From: Rhodocyclaceae bacterium
GTDB lineage: Bacteria > Pseudomonadota > Gammaproteobacteria > Burkholderiales > Rhodocyclaceae
Direction of reading: 5' to 3'
NCBI GenBank assembly: GCA_004379165.1
Contig: NKXK01000024.1
Location: forward strand, 124,001-188,000
Length of the DNA stretch: 64,000 bases
Part shown: positions 43,584 to 51,603 of the stretch, in pieces
How the letters are laid out: every line of letters starts with the position of its first letter
How positions within the stretch are numbered: the first letter of the stretch is position 1
Translations under genes and position numbers: made by a program
The notes under the pieces: generated by a model
Seen by the model: the letters and a program-made list of their open reading frames with translations, nothing else
What the model was told of the DNA's origin: nothing
Databases searched by the model: none

Positions 43584-44768
43584 TCAACGATGCGTGAGTT
43601 CAAACTGGACGACATCGATATTTCCGGCGCGGAAGCCGGCCTCGCAATAGCAGAGGTAAAGGCGCCACAGGCGGCGGAAGGTTTCGTCGAAACCCAGGGC
43701 GGCAATCTGCGGCCAGTTGGCTTCAAAGGCATGGCGCCATTCGGCCAGCGAGCGGGCGTAGTCCTCGCCGAAGGCGTATTCATTGCGCACGACCAGCCCC
43801 TGCCGTGCGGCGGCGGCACGGAAAGCGGCGCGCGACGGCAGCATGCCGCCGGGGAAGATGTATTGCTGGATGAAGTCCGTGCCTTTGCGGTAATCGGCGA
43901 ACAGGTCGTCGCGGATGGTGATGCTCTGGATCACTGCCCGGCCGCCCGGCTTCAATGCCTTGCTCACGGTCTTGAAGTACCCCGGCCAGAAGCGTTCGCC
44001 GACCGCCTCGAACATCTCGATGGACACGACGTGGTCGAACTGTTCGCGGGTATCGCGGTAATCCTGCAGGCGCAGGTCGGCGGCCGGTACACGCTTTTCT
44101 GCCCAAGCCAACTGCGCCGGCGACAGGGTCAGACCGGTCAGTTTCAGGCCGTCCTCCACTGCCAGTTCTGCAAAGCCGCCCCAACCGCAGCCGATTTCGA
44201 GCACCGACTGCCCCGGCTTCGCCTGCAGGCGGCGCAGGATACGGCGGTACTTGGCACGCTGGGCGGTCGGCAGGTCTTCGTGATCCTGCGTGCGGTACAG
44301 CGCGCTGGAATAACTCATGGTCGGGTCGAGCCAGAGCGCGTAGAAATCGTTGCCCAGATCGTAGTGGGCCATGATGTTGCGCTTGCTGCCAGCCTTGCTG
44401 TTACGGTTAAACCAGTGGCGCACGCGGGCCGACAGCAGTTGCCGCCAGTTGCCATAAACCGCCCGGCGCAGCGTGTCGCGGTTGGCGGCGAAGAGGCGGA
44501 ACAGGCCGGTGATATCGCTGCTTTCCCACTGGCCGTCGAGATAGGCTTCGCAGAAACCGATGTCGCCACGGGCGAGGATGCGGCTGAACACCGCCTCGTC
44601 ATGCACGATCAGCGTCACACCCGGCTCACCCTCGCCGAAGAGACGGCTGGAGCCGTCCGGCAGACGTACTTCGAGCAGGCCGCCGTACAGGCTTTCGAGC
44701 AGTTCAAAGACCAGACGGGTGTCACGATTCAGGGCGGCAGCGCCCCCCAGGGTCAGCGTATTGTTCAT
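43584..44768 (-). CDS. cfa: Cyclopropane-fatty-acyl-phospholipid synthase
   Basis: 394 residues. SAM-binding VLEIGCGWGGFAELA, the acid segments HYDLGNDFYALWLDPTMSYS and QYIFPGGMLPS are family signatures; Cfa adds a methylene bridge to unsaturated phospholipid chains, protecting membranes. N-terminal 90 residues form the usual lipid-binding part. The start at 44768 is preferred because its 4-bp overlap with the DUF1365 stop fits the operon; a larger frame extends upstream. Confidence 0.94.
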   Translation of the reverse strand: MNNTLTLGGAAALNRDTRLVFELLESLYGGLLEVRLPDGSSRLFGEGEPGVTLIVHDEAVFSRILARGDIGFCEAYLDGQWESSDITGLFRLFAANRDTLRRAVYGNWRQLLSARVRHWFNRNSKAGSKRNIMAHYDLGNDFYALWLDPTMSYSSALYRTQDHEDLPTAQRAKYRRILRRLQAKPGQSVLEIGCGWGGFAELAVEDGLKLTGLTLSPAQLAWAEKRVPAADLRLQDYRDTREQFDHVVSIEMFEAVGERFWPGYFKTVSKALKPGGRAVIQSITIRDDLFADYRKGTDFIQQYIFPGGMLPSRAAFRAAAARQGLVVRNEYAFGEDYARSLAEWRHAFEANWPQIAALGFDETFRRLWRLYLCYCEAGFRAGNIDVVQFELTHR

Positions 44769-45538
44769 TTTGACGGTTCCTGCAAGGGTTGGGCAGCGGC
44801 GGGCGGATGCACGCCATGGAAGGGCACGCCTTTCAGCCACAGCTTCAGGGCCTGCCAGTGAATGCGCCAGACGACCCCGGCAGTGAGCAGGGGCATCTTG
44901 AGAAAGGTGGTCAGCAGCGCAGTGGACGACCAGCCGACGCGCCGACCACTGATCGCCGTCAGCAGCAGATCGCCCTCGCCGTCGTCGTAGTCGATGCAGG
45001 CTAGCGGCTTGGCGCGCTCGATATGGAAACGGAAACGGTAACCGCCGACAACATCGCAGAAAGGCGAGACATGAAACGCCTTCTCCGCCTTCAGCAGTTG
45101 GCCATCGCGCAGCGGCGAACCATCCGGGTTGTGCAGCAGGTAGTTGTGACGGCCACCAAAGGTATTGTTCACCTCGGCCAGCACGGCGATCAGCTCGCCG
45201 GCGGTGTTGCGGCAGAACCAGAAACTGACCGGGTTGAAGAGCATGCCGAGAACGCGCGGAAAAGTCTGCAGCACGATCTCGCCATCGTCGGGCAGACCGC
45301 GTTCGCGCAACAGGGACTGGATCCACGGCAACAGCGGACTGCCGTCTCGCGGGCCGTGATCGCTGCTGCGCAGGGTCAGCAGGTTGCTGCGGTCAACCGA
45401 GAAAATGCCCCGATTTACCGAATCCAGATCGCGCAGCGGCACCTGCACGTAGAAGACGGGGTAGACGAAGCCGTGCGTCACCGGCCGCAGCCGCTTGTGC
45501 ATGACGTTGCCGACGAGAAGTTTCGGGCGTGCGCTCAT
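44765..45538 (-). CDS. DUF1365 protein
   Basis: 257 residues: VMHKRLRPVTHGFVYPVFYVQVPL, FNPVSFWFC, VNNTFGGRHNYLL, KAFHVSPFCDVVGGYRFRF. DUF1365 genes almost always lie between an FAD-dependent oxidoreductase and Cfa, as here, and are thought to modify fatty acyl chains with them. Enzymatic activity not established. It contains a moderately conserved copy of the 31-bp repeat (45387-45417) encoding FSVDRSN. Confidence 0.9.
   Translation of the reverse strand: MSARPKLLVGNVMHKRLRPVTHGFVYPVFYVQVPLRDLDSVNRGIFSVDRSNLLTLRSSDHGPRDGSPLLPWIQSLLRERGLPDDGEIVLQTFPRVLGMLFNPVSFWFCRNTAGELIAVLAEVNNTFGGRHNYLLHNPDGSPLRDGQLLKAEKAFHVSPFCDVVGGYRFRFHIERAKPLACIDYDDGEGDLLLTAISGRRVGWSSTALLTTFLKMPLLTAGVVWRIHWQALKLWLKGVPFHGVHPPAAAQPLQEPSK
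45387..45417 (+). repeat. Copy of the 31-bp repeat inside the DUF1365 gene
   Basis: CTGCGGTCAACC, then GAG, AAAA, TGCCCC, and a decayed GATTTA. It encodes FSVDRSN in a loop near the N terminus. Confidence 0.55.
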
Positions 45539-45548
45539 GGCCGTTCTC

Positions 45549-46856
45549 TCAGGCGGTCTCGGCAACTTGCGCCAAGGCCGGCGCGCCTTGCCACGGGGCC
45601 ACGACACCCAGGCCATTGACCACGCGCAGCGCCGACTTCAGACCGTCCTCGTGGAAGCCGTAGCTGCCCCAGGCACCTGCCAGCCAGATCCCGTTCTCGC
45701 CCTGCACCGATGCCAGCCGCTGCTGGGCAGCGATGGCCGGGCCGTCAAAGATTGGATGGGCGTAATCGAACTCGGCAATGACCTTGGCCGGATCGGGCTC
45801 GCGCGCCGGATTCAGCGTCACCACCACCGGCGTCTTGAAGGGCAGCGGCTGCAGCTTGTTGATCAAGTAGGAGACGCCAACCGGCTGGTGGCCGGGTTCG
45901 CCGGAGCCGGCGAAGTAATTCCATGCCGACCACAGCTTTTCATCGCGCGGCAGCAGCGCACGGTCGGTGTGCAGCAGCGCGCGGTTGGGCTGATAGCGCA
46001 CCGATGCCAGCACGCCACGCTGACCATCGCTGGCGGCATTGCCAAGGATGGCCAGCGACTGGTCGCTGTGGCAAGCCATGACCACCTGATCGAACATCTC
46101 GCTGCCTGCGGCATGCGTCACCCGCAGGCCGTCCGCTTCGCGACGCACCGAGTGCACCGGGCAGGCAAGGCGAATGTCGTCCAGCAGCGCGGCGATTTTC
46201 TTCACGTACTCGCGGCCACCGCCCTGTACCGTGCGCCAGCTCGGCCGGTCGAAAATCTGCAGCAGGCCATGGTTTTGGCAGAAGCGGACGAAGGTGGACA
46301 AGGGCGTATCGAGCATCTGGCCGGTCGGGCAAGACCAGATCGCCGCCGCCATCGGCAACAGGTACCAGTCGGCAAAGGCATCGGAGTAGCGGCCTTCGCG
46401 CAAGAAGTCGCGCAGGCTGCGCTGGTTGTCGGGGTGGGAGGCCAGCCAGGCGACGCTCTCGCGATTGAAGCGCAGGATGTCGGAGAGCATGGACCAGAAA
46501 CTGCGGCGAACGAGGTTGCGCTTCTGTCCGAAGACCGTCGCCAGATTGCTGCCAGCCCATTCCAGATCCGGGTTCTCCAGGCTGACGGCGAAGGACATCT
46601 CGGTTTCCACCGATTCAACGCCGAGCAGCGCGAACATCGCGATCAGGTTCGGATAGGTGCGCTCGTTGAAGACGAGGAAGCCGGTATCGACCGGATGCGT
46701 CTTCCCATCCAGCGTGACATCAACGGTATTGGTATGGCCGCCGAGGTGGCTGCCCGCCTCGAACAGGGTGACTTCATGTTCGCGGCTAAGCAGCCAGGCA
46801 CTGGCAAGACCGGAAATACCGGCACCGACGACAGCGATACGTTGTTTTTTGTTCAT
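45549..46856 (-). CDS. FAD-dependent amine oxidase-like oxidoreductase
   Basis: 435 residues: N-terminal Rossmann FAD motif VVGAGISGLASAWLLSREHEVTLFEA, then NTVDVTLDGKTHPVDTGFLVFN and the C-terminal FAD cap GIWLAGAWGSYGFHEDG. This COG2907 class is characteristically linked to DUF1365 and Cfa. Its role is presumably redox conversion of a fatty acyl or carotenoid-like substrate (inferred). Ends 10 bp before the DUF1365 start codon; follows folE2 by 26 bp. Confidence 0.92.
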   Translation of the reverse strand: MNKKQRIAVVGAGISGLASAWLLSREHEVTLFEAGSHLGGHTNTVDVTLDGKTHPVDTGFLVFNERTYPNLIAMFALLGVESVETEMSFAVSLENPDLEWAGSNLATVFGQKRNLVRRSFWSMLSDILRFNRESVAWLASHPDNQRSLRDFLREGRYSDAFADWYLLPMAAAIWSCPTGQMLDTPLSTFVRFCQNHGLLQIFDRPSWRTVQGGGREYVKKIAALLDDIRLACPVHSVRREADGLRVTHAAGSEMFDQVVMACHSDQSLAILGNAASDGQRGVLASVRYQPNRALLHTDRALLPRDEKLWSAWNYFAGSGEPGHQPVGVSYLINKLQPLPFKTPVVVTLNPAREPDPAKVIAEFDYAHPIFDGPAIAAQQRLASVQGENGIWLAGAWGSYGFHEDGLKSALRVVNGLGVVAPWQGAPALAQVAETA

Positions 46857-46882
46857 GGCTGCTCTCCCCTATCCCCGGACGT

Positions 46883-47683
46883 TCAGTCGTTACTGCCGAA
46901 TAGCTCGGCGTAAGCGGAATGGTTGTGAATGGACTCGAAGTTTTCCGAGGCGACCTTCCACGACGCAATGCGTGGCTCGTTCATCAACCGGAGGGCAATG
47001 TCACGGACCAGATCCTCGACGAACTTCGGGTTGTCATAAGCCCGTTCGGTCACCCATTTCTCGTCCGGTCGCTTGAGCAGGCCGAACACCTCGCAGGAGG
47101 CCTCGTCCTCGGCAATACGGACCAGTTCCTCGACCGACATCAGCGAACGCAGCTTGGCTTCCAGCGTGATGTGCGAGCGCTGGTTGTGGGCGCCATAATC
47201 GGAGATCTTCTTCGAGCAGGGGCAGAGACTGGTCACCGGCGCCGTAACGCGAAGCGTCATGCTGGCGTACTCGCCTTCCGGCGCATCGATGATGTAGGTG
47301 ACGTCGTAATCGAGCAGGCTTTCAACACCCGATACCGGCGCCGCCTTGCGGATGAAGTACGGGAAGCTCATTTCGATGCGGCCACTGCGCGCTTCGAGTC
47401 GCAACAGCATTTCGTCGAGCATGCGGAAAATACCATCCTGCGTCAGCAGGCCATGGCGGGATTCGAGAATTTCGACGAAGCGCGACATGTGCGTGCCCTT
47501 CACTTCTGGCGGCAAGCCGACGGTCATCGCCAGCGTCGCCACAGTGCTCATTTGCTCGCCGTTTCCAGCCTCGATGCGCAACGGGTAACGCAGCCCCTTG
47601 ACGCCAACATTCTGAATGGCGAGCGCGCGGGTATCGGCGAAAGCCTGCACATCGGGGAGGAAGAAGCGGTCGGGTGCGTTCAT
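46883..47683 (-). CDS. folE2: GTP cyclohydrolase FolE2 (type IB)
   Basis: 266 residues. The COG1469 family is seen in [46 protein letters not shown] (nucleophilic Cys and metal ligands) and [13 protein letters not shown]. Makes dihydroneopterin triphosphate for folates and pterins using Mn or Zn; a stress-tolerant alternative to FolE. The GGAGA about eight bases ahead of the ATG at 47683 fixes the start; the codon at 47689 is too close to it. Its presence next to photolyase and LitR is known from light-response clusters. Confidence 0.93.
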   Translation of the reverse strand: MNAPDRFFLPDVQAFADTRALAIQNVGVKGLRYPLRIEAGNGEQMSTVATLAMTVGLPPEVKGTHMSRFVEILESRHGLLTQDGIFRMLDEMLLRLEARSGRIEMSFPYFIRKAAPVSGVESLLDYDVTYIIDAPEGEYASMTLRVTAPVTSLCPCSKKISDYGAHNQRSHITLEAKLRSLMSVEELVRIAEDEASCEVFGLLKRPDEKWVTERAYDNPKFVEDLVRDIALRLMNEPRIASWKVASENFESIHNHSAYAELFGSND

Positions 47684-47725
47684 GGTCATTCTCCAGTCGG
47701 GGTCGGGGTGAGATACAGCCAATAC

Positions 47726-48283
47726 TTACTTGATTAAAAATTCGTCGATGCGGGCGAGCAGCGCCTTGTCTTCCGGCGCCGTGGTGCTGCTGAATGCCAC
47801 CACTTGCTGGCCATCGCGGCTGATCAGGTATTTGTGGAAATTCCAGGCGGGCTTGCTGCCGGTGCGCTTGGCCAACTCCTTGTAAAAGGCATTGGCCTTG
47901 TCGCCCTTGACCACGGTCTTGCTGACCATCGGGAATTCGACGCCATAGGTCAATCGGCAGAAGTCGGCTATCTGCTTGTCGCTACCCGGCTCCTGCTCAC
48001 CGAAATCGTTGGACGGAAAGCCAAGAACAACCAGCCCCTTCTCCTTGAGGCGGTCATGCAGCTTTTCCAGACCGTCGTACTGATTGGTGAAGCCGCAATA
48101 ACTGGCCGTATTGACCACCAGCAGCACCTTGCCGCGGAACTGACACAAGGGGAGCGGCTTCCCATCGTTCAGCCCGGTGAATTCGTACTTGAGCAAATCC
48201 GGGCAGGCAGACTCGGCAACAGGCACAACTCCGATGGATAGCACACCTGCAAGGCCGATCATCCGCTTGAAATGTCCAATCAT
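47726..48283 (-). CDS. Exported glutathione-peroxidase-like protein
   Basis: 185 residues with a signal peptide (GVLSIGVVPVAESA) and a GPx fold: peroxidatic Cys in VVNTASYCGFT, Gln in GFPSNDFGEQEPG and Trp in WNFHKYL. Probably a periplasmic thiol peroxidase (BtuE/GPX type without selenocysteine) that removes lipid or hydrogen peroxides. It is the first gene of the leftward light/stress operon, with a clear promoter at 48334-48362. Confidence 0.9.
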   Translation of the reverse strand: MIGHFKRMIGLAGVLSIGVVPVAESACPDLLKYEFTGLNDGKPLPLCQFRGKVLLVVNTASYCGFTNQYDGLEKLHDRLKEKGLVVLGFPSNDFGEQEPGSDKQIADFCRLTYGVEFPMVSKTVVKGDKANAFYKELAKRTGSKPAWNFHKYLISRDGQQVVAFSSTTAPEDKALLARIDEFLIK

Positions 48284-48303
48284 TTACGGCTCCTTAACCA
48301 AAT

Positions 48304-48316
48304 TTGTCCTAGACAA
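48304..48316. promoter_or_regulatory. Perfect palindromic operator candidate for LitR
   Basis: TTGTC-CTA-GACAA, a 13-bp perfect palindrome. It overlaps the proposed -35 box of litR and lies just downstream of the start of the peroxidase-operon transcript, a position suited to repression of both. Confidence 0.7.
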
Positions 48317-48338
48317 TGTGCGCTTTTGTTCGTAATAT
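48310..48338 (+). promoter_or_regulatory. Promoter candidate for litR
   Basis: TAGACA (48310-48315), 17-bp spacer, TAATAT (48333-48338). Overlaps the leftward promoter's -10 region and the palindrome. Confidence 0.5.
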
Positions 48339-48362
48339 AGAAACCAATAACTCAGTTGTCAA
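48334..48362 (-). promoter_or_regulatory. Strong promoter of the ten-gene light/stress operon
   Basis: On the minus strand TTGACA (48362-48357), 17-bp spacer, TATATT (48339-48334). Consensus -35 and optimal spacing; the leader to the peroxidase ATG is about 44 nt. Confidence 0.82.
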
Positions 48363-48377
48363 CCGTTTTGTTGATGG

Positions 48378-48392
48378 TTTGTACAGGACAAA
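48378..48392. promoter_or_regulatory. Second palindromic operator candidate
   Basis: TTTGT-ACAGG-ACAAA, arms of five. Lies immediately before the litR start codon and upstream of the leftward promoter; it includes the AGGA ribosome site of litR. Confidence 0.6.
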
Positions 48393-48393
48393 T

Positions 48394-49302
48394 ATGAGCA
48401 ATACGACATTCAACATCGCTGCCGTCGAACGTGACACCGGCCTGTCCAAGGATGTACTGCGGATGTGGGAGCGCCGCTACGGCTTCCCGGTCCCCGACCG
48501 CGACAGTAACGGCGAACGCTGTTACCCCACCGAACAGGTGGAGCGCCTGCGGGTCATCAAACGCCTGATGGACTCGGGCCACCGCCCGGGGAAGCTGCTG
48601 GCCATGCCGCCCGAGGCCCTGGCCGAACTCGCGCCGCGGCGCAGCATGCCGGGCCCGCAGGCCGAGACGCCAAGCTGTGCCGACGAACTCGAATCGCTGA
48701 TCGGCCTGATCAAGGGACATGACGGTGCAGGCTACCAGCAGGCAATGCACCATCGTCTGGCCCGCGAAGGGATGCAACGTTTTGTCCAGTACACTGTGGC
48801 ACCGCTGACCCATCGCATTGGCGAATCCTGGGAGGAGGGCAGCATCGAAGTTTTCGAGGAACACCTGTTCACCGAACTGACCAAACGACTCTTGCGGCAA
48901 TCCATCGCGGCGCTGCCGACCGCCCGCGGCGGCGCCCGCATTTTGCTGACCAGCGTCCCCGAGGAACAGCACGTCCTCGGTCTGCTGATGGTCGAGGCCT
49001 TGTTTACACTGGAGGGTGCCGAGTGCATCCCGCTCGGTACGCAAATGCCACTTTTCGAAATTGCCCGCGCGGCCGAAGCGCACCGTGCCGACATTGTCGC
49101 CCTCTCCTTCTCGATTGCGTTCCCTAGCCGGCAAGTACCGGCTTTGCTGCAACAATTGCGGCAGCTGCTGCCGTCAGGCGTCGCGCTGTGGGCCGGTGGT
49201 GCGGGTGTCGGACGCTGCCCCTCGATCGATGGAGTACGCCTCCTCGCATCACTACCGGAGGCGATCGGAGAGCTGAACACTTGGAAGGCCACCCACGCAT
49301 GA
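48394..49302 (+). CDS. litR: B12-dependent photoreceptor MerR-type regulator (LitR/CarH family)
   Basis: 302 residues: MerR HTH (FNIAAVERDTGLSKDVLRMWERRYGFPVPDRDSNGERCY), then a B12-binding light-sensing module. The CarH/LitR signature W-x9-EH is exact (W146, E156, H157) and the lower cobalamin ligand motif ExHxxG is present (H193 in EQHVLG), so adenosylcobalamin-based light sensing is strongly supported. Starts at 48394 with AGGA upstream; the longer frame is rejected. It precedes DUF2256 and photolyase genes and probably represses them and the divergent operon in the dark. Confidence 0.93.
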   Translation: MSNTTFNIAAVERDTGLSKDVLRMWERRYGFPVPDRDSNGERCYPTEQVERLRVIKRLMDSGHRPGKLLAMPPEALAELAPRRSMPGPQAETPSCADELESLIGLIKGHDGAGYQQAMHHRLAREGMQRFVQYTVAPLTHRIGESWEEGSIEVFEEHLFTELTKRLLRQSIAALPTARGGARILLTSVPEEQHVLGLLMVEALFTLEGAECIPLGTQMPLFEIARAAEAHRADIVALSFSIAFPSRQVPALLQQLRQLLPSGVALWAGGAGVGRCPSIDGVRLLASLPEAIGELNTWKATHA

Positions 49303-49475
49303 ACGACAGCGGCTTTCGGGGCAACAAGTCAGCACTGCCGAGTAAGCCCTGTCTCCTCTGTGGCCGCCCGATGAGCTGGCGTCGAAAGTGGGCCCTGACC
49401 TGGCATGACGTGAAATACTGCTCCGCGGCATGCCGCCGCCTCGCCCGAATGCCCGCGACACCGACGCCCCGTTGA
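49299..49475 (+). CDS. DUF2256 zinc-finger-like protein
   Basis: 58 residues with KPCLLCGRPMSWRRKWALTWHDVKYCSAACR, the DUF2256 Cys pattern (CxxC ... CxxxC) that suggests zinc binding. DUF2256 genes are usually found next to photolyase/cryptochrome genes. The ATG overlaps the litR stop (ATGA), indicating coupled expression. Confidence 0.88.
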   Translation: MNDSGFRGNKSALPSKPCLLCGRPMSWRRKWALTWHDVKYCSAACRRLARMPATPTPR

Positions 49476-49508
49476 GAGAGCGCTGATTTCCTCGCCCCCC
49501 CAAACTAG

Positions 49509-51041
49509 ATGCGCCGCCATTTCCTGATCCTCGGCGATCAACTCCACCCGGACCCGCATCCGCTGCTGGTCGATTTCAATCCGGCACACGACCACCTGCT
49601 GATGATCGAAGCGGCCGATGAGGCGCAGCATGTCTGGAGCCACCGCGCCCGCATCGCCCTTTTTCTCTCGGCCATGCGCCACCGCGCCGACGGTTTCCGG
49701 CAACTCGGTCTGCCTATCGACTACCTGACGCTTGGCAGCCATCCTCACGCCAGACTGGCCGACGCACTGAGTGCGCATCTCGCGACCCATCCGACTTCGG
49801 TGGTAGTGATGCTCGAAGCCGGTGACCTGCGCTTGCAGGATGCGCTGCGGCAGGCCTGTGACGCCGCCGGCAGCGCACTGCTGGTGCGGCCAGACCCGCA
49901 TTTTTTGTGCAGTCTCGACGATTTCATGCGCTGGGCTGGTGACAAGCCGGGGCTGCGAATGGAGTTCTTCTACCGCTGGCAGCGGCAGCGCCACAACATT
50001 CTGATGGCCGACGGCGAACCCGTCGGCGGCCAGTGGAATTTTGACGCTGACAATCGCCAGCCCTTCGGCCGGCAAGGCCCGCCCCCACGGCCCCAAGCGC
50101 CACGTTTTGCGCGGGATGCGCTGACGCAGGCAGTCATCGATGAGGTCCGCGCCCGCTTTCCGGATCACCCCGGCTCGCTCGACGACTTCGCCTGGCCGGT
50201 CACACTGGCAGAGGCCGAGGCCGCGCTGGCAGATTTCATTCGCCACCGCCTGCCCGATTTCGGCCGCTGGCAGGACGCCATGTGGGCGGGTGAGCCCTTT
50301 CTCTGGCATTCGCTGCTTTCGGCAGCACTCAACCTGAAGCTGATTTCGCCGCGGCAGGTGATCGACGCCGCCGTGCAGGCCTGGCAAGACGGCAAGGCAC
50401 CGCTCCCCGCCGTCGAAGGCTTCGTCCGGCAGATTCTGGGCTGGCGCGAGTTCGTTCGCGGCATCTATTTCCGCCACATGCCGGCACTGGCCGAGAGCAA
50501 TCAGTACGCGCACCATACCCCGCTGCCTGACTGGTACTGGACGGGAAAAACCCAGGCTCGATGCCTCGCGGACAGCATCGGCCAGACCTTGCTTCACGGC
50601 TACGCCCACCACATCCAGCGGCTGATGATCACCGGCAACTTCGCACTGATCGCCGGCCTCGAACCACGTGCGGTCGCCGACTGGTATCTCGCCGTCTATG
50701 TCGATGCGGTCGCCTGGGTCGAGGAGCCGAACACGCTGGGCATGGCGCTCAATGCCTGGCCGGGCATGACCAGCAAGCCCTACTGCGCCTCGGGGGCCTA
50801 CATCAAGCGCATGAGCAATTATTGCAGCGGCTGTCGCTATCGCCCGGAACAGCGAACGGGTGCCTCGGCCTGCCCGTTCACGACCTTCTACTGGGACTTC
50901 CTCATCCGCCACCAGCCTCGCTTCGCCAGCAACCCACGCATGGCCCTGCCGCTGAAGCATGTGGCACGGATGTCCGAGGCTGAACGATCCGCCATTACCG
51001 ATTACGCCGAAAAGCTGCGTCAGAATCTGGAAGCCATCTAA
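49509..51041 (+). CDS. Iron-sulfur bacterial photolyase/cryptochrome (FeS-BCP, PhrB type)
   Basis: 510 residues. N-terminal alpha/beta antenna domain (RHFLILGDQLHPD), C-terminal FAD domain with YAHHIQRLMITGNFAL and NTLGMALNAWPGMTSKPYCASGAYIKRMSNYCSGCRY. The four cysteines that hold the [4Fe-4S] cluster are at 352, 439, 442 and 455, matching PhrB of Agrobacterium almost exactly in position (C350, C438, C441, C454). Family members repair (6-4) photoproducts and use a lumazine antenna. Co-transcribed with litR and DUF2256, so light-induced expression is expected. Confidence 0.93.
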   Translation: MRRHFLILGDQLHPDPHPLLVDFNPAHDHLLMIEAADEAQHVWSHRARIALFLSAMRHRADGFRQLGLPIDYLTLGSHPHARLADALSAHLATHPTSVVVMLEAGDLRLQDALRQACDAAGSALLVRPDPHFLCSLDDFMRWAGDKPGLRMEFFYRWQRQRHNILMADGEPVGGQWNFDADNRQPFGRQGPPPRPQAPRFARDALTQAVIDEVRARFPDHPGSLDDFAWPVTLAEAEAALADFIRHRLPDFGRWQDAMWAGEPFLWHSLLSAALNLKLISPRQVIDAAVQAWQDGKAPLPAVEGFVRQILGWREFVRGIYFRHMPALAESNQYAHHTPLPDWYWTGKTQARCLADSIGQTLLHGYAHHIQRLMITGNFALIAGLEPRAVADWYLAVYVDAVAWVEEPNTLGMALNAWPGMTSKPYCASGAYIKRMSNYCSGCRYRPEQRTGASACPFTTFYWDFLIRHQPRFASNPRMALPLKHVARMSEAERSAITDYAEKLRQNLEAI

Positions 51042-51074
51042 AATGTCGGCCGATCCCGTTTCGTGTGCCCAGCC

Positions 51075-51105
51075 GATTTTGGGCACTTTTTCAGGTTGAC
51101 CGCAA
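51075..51105 (-). repeat. 31-bp USS-like repeat, touching a start codon
   Basis: Minus strand TTGCGGTCAACCTG, then AAAAA, GTGCCC, AAAATC. The ATG of the heptose adenylyltransferase begins at 51106, directly after it. Confidence 0.85.
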
Positions 51106-51594
51106 ATGAACTACGCCGCCCCCGATTTCGAATCGAAAATCTGCCCGCCGGAGCAACTGGCCGCCCGCGCTGCCGCCATCGCCCGGCCACTGGTATTCAC
51201 CAACGGCTGTTTCGACATCCTGCACTGCGGCCATGTCACCTATCTGGCACAGGCCGCTGCACTCGGTACCAGCATGGTCGTTGCGCTCAATACCGATGCC
51301 TCAGTCAAGCGGTTGGGAAAGGGCGACGACCGGCCGGTCAACGCCCTTGAAGACCGCCTCGCGGTCATGGCCTCACTGGGCTGCGTCTCGCTGGTGACCT
51401 GGTTCGACGAAGACACCCCGCTGCAGCGCATCCTCGAATGCCGTCCGGAAATCCTGGTCAAGGGCGGCGACTGGCCGGTGGAGAAGATCGTCGGCTGCAA
51501 CGAAGTTCGTGGCTGGGGCGGCAGCGTGCACTCGATTCCCTTCATCCATCAGAAATCGACGACGGCACTGCTGGAAAAGATCCGCCGGTTGTAA
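51106..51594 (+). CDS. rfaE2: D-glycero-beta-D-manno-heptose 1-phosphate adenylyltransferase (RfaE2)
   Basis: 162 residues of a nucleotidyltransferase with the HxGH motif: FTNGCFDILHCGHVTYL (HCGH), then NTDASVKRLGKGDDRPVNALEDRLAVMASL and SIPFIHQKSTTALLEKIR. The kinase half (HldE1) is absent, so this is the free-standing E2 form; its partner is elsewhere. Acts in ADP-heptose synthesis for LPS core. No recognisable Shine-Dalgarno because the 31-bp repeat sits right before the ATG. Confidence 0.94.
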   Translation: MNYAAPDFESKICPPEQLAARAAAIARPLVFTNGCFDILHCGHVTYLAQAAALGTSMVVALNTDASVKRLGKGDDRPVNALEDRLAVMASLGCVSLVTWFDEDTPLQRILECRPEILVKGGDWPVEKIVGCNEVRGWGGSVHSIPFIHQKSTTALLEKIRRL

Positions 51595-51603
51595 CGCCGG
51601 CCG

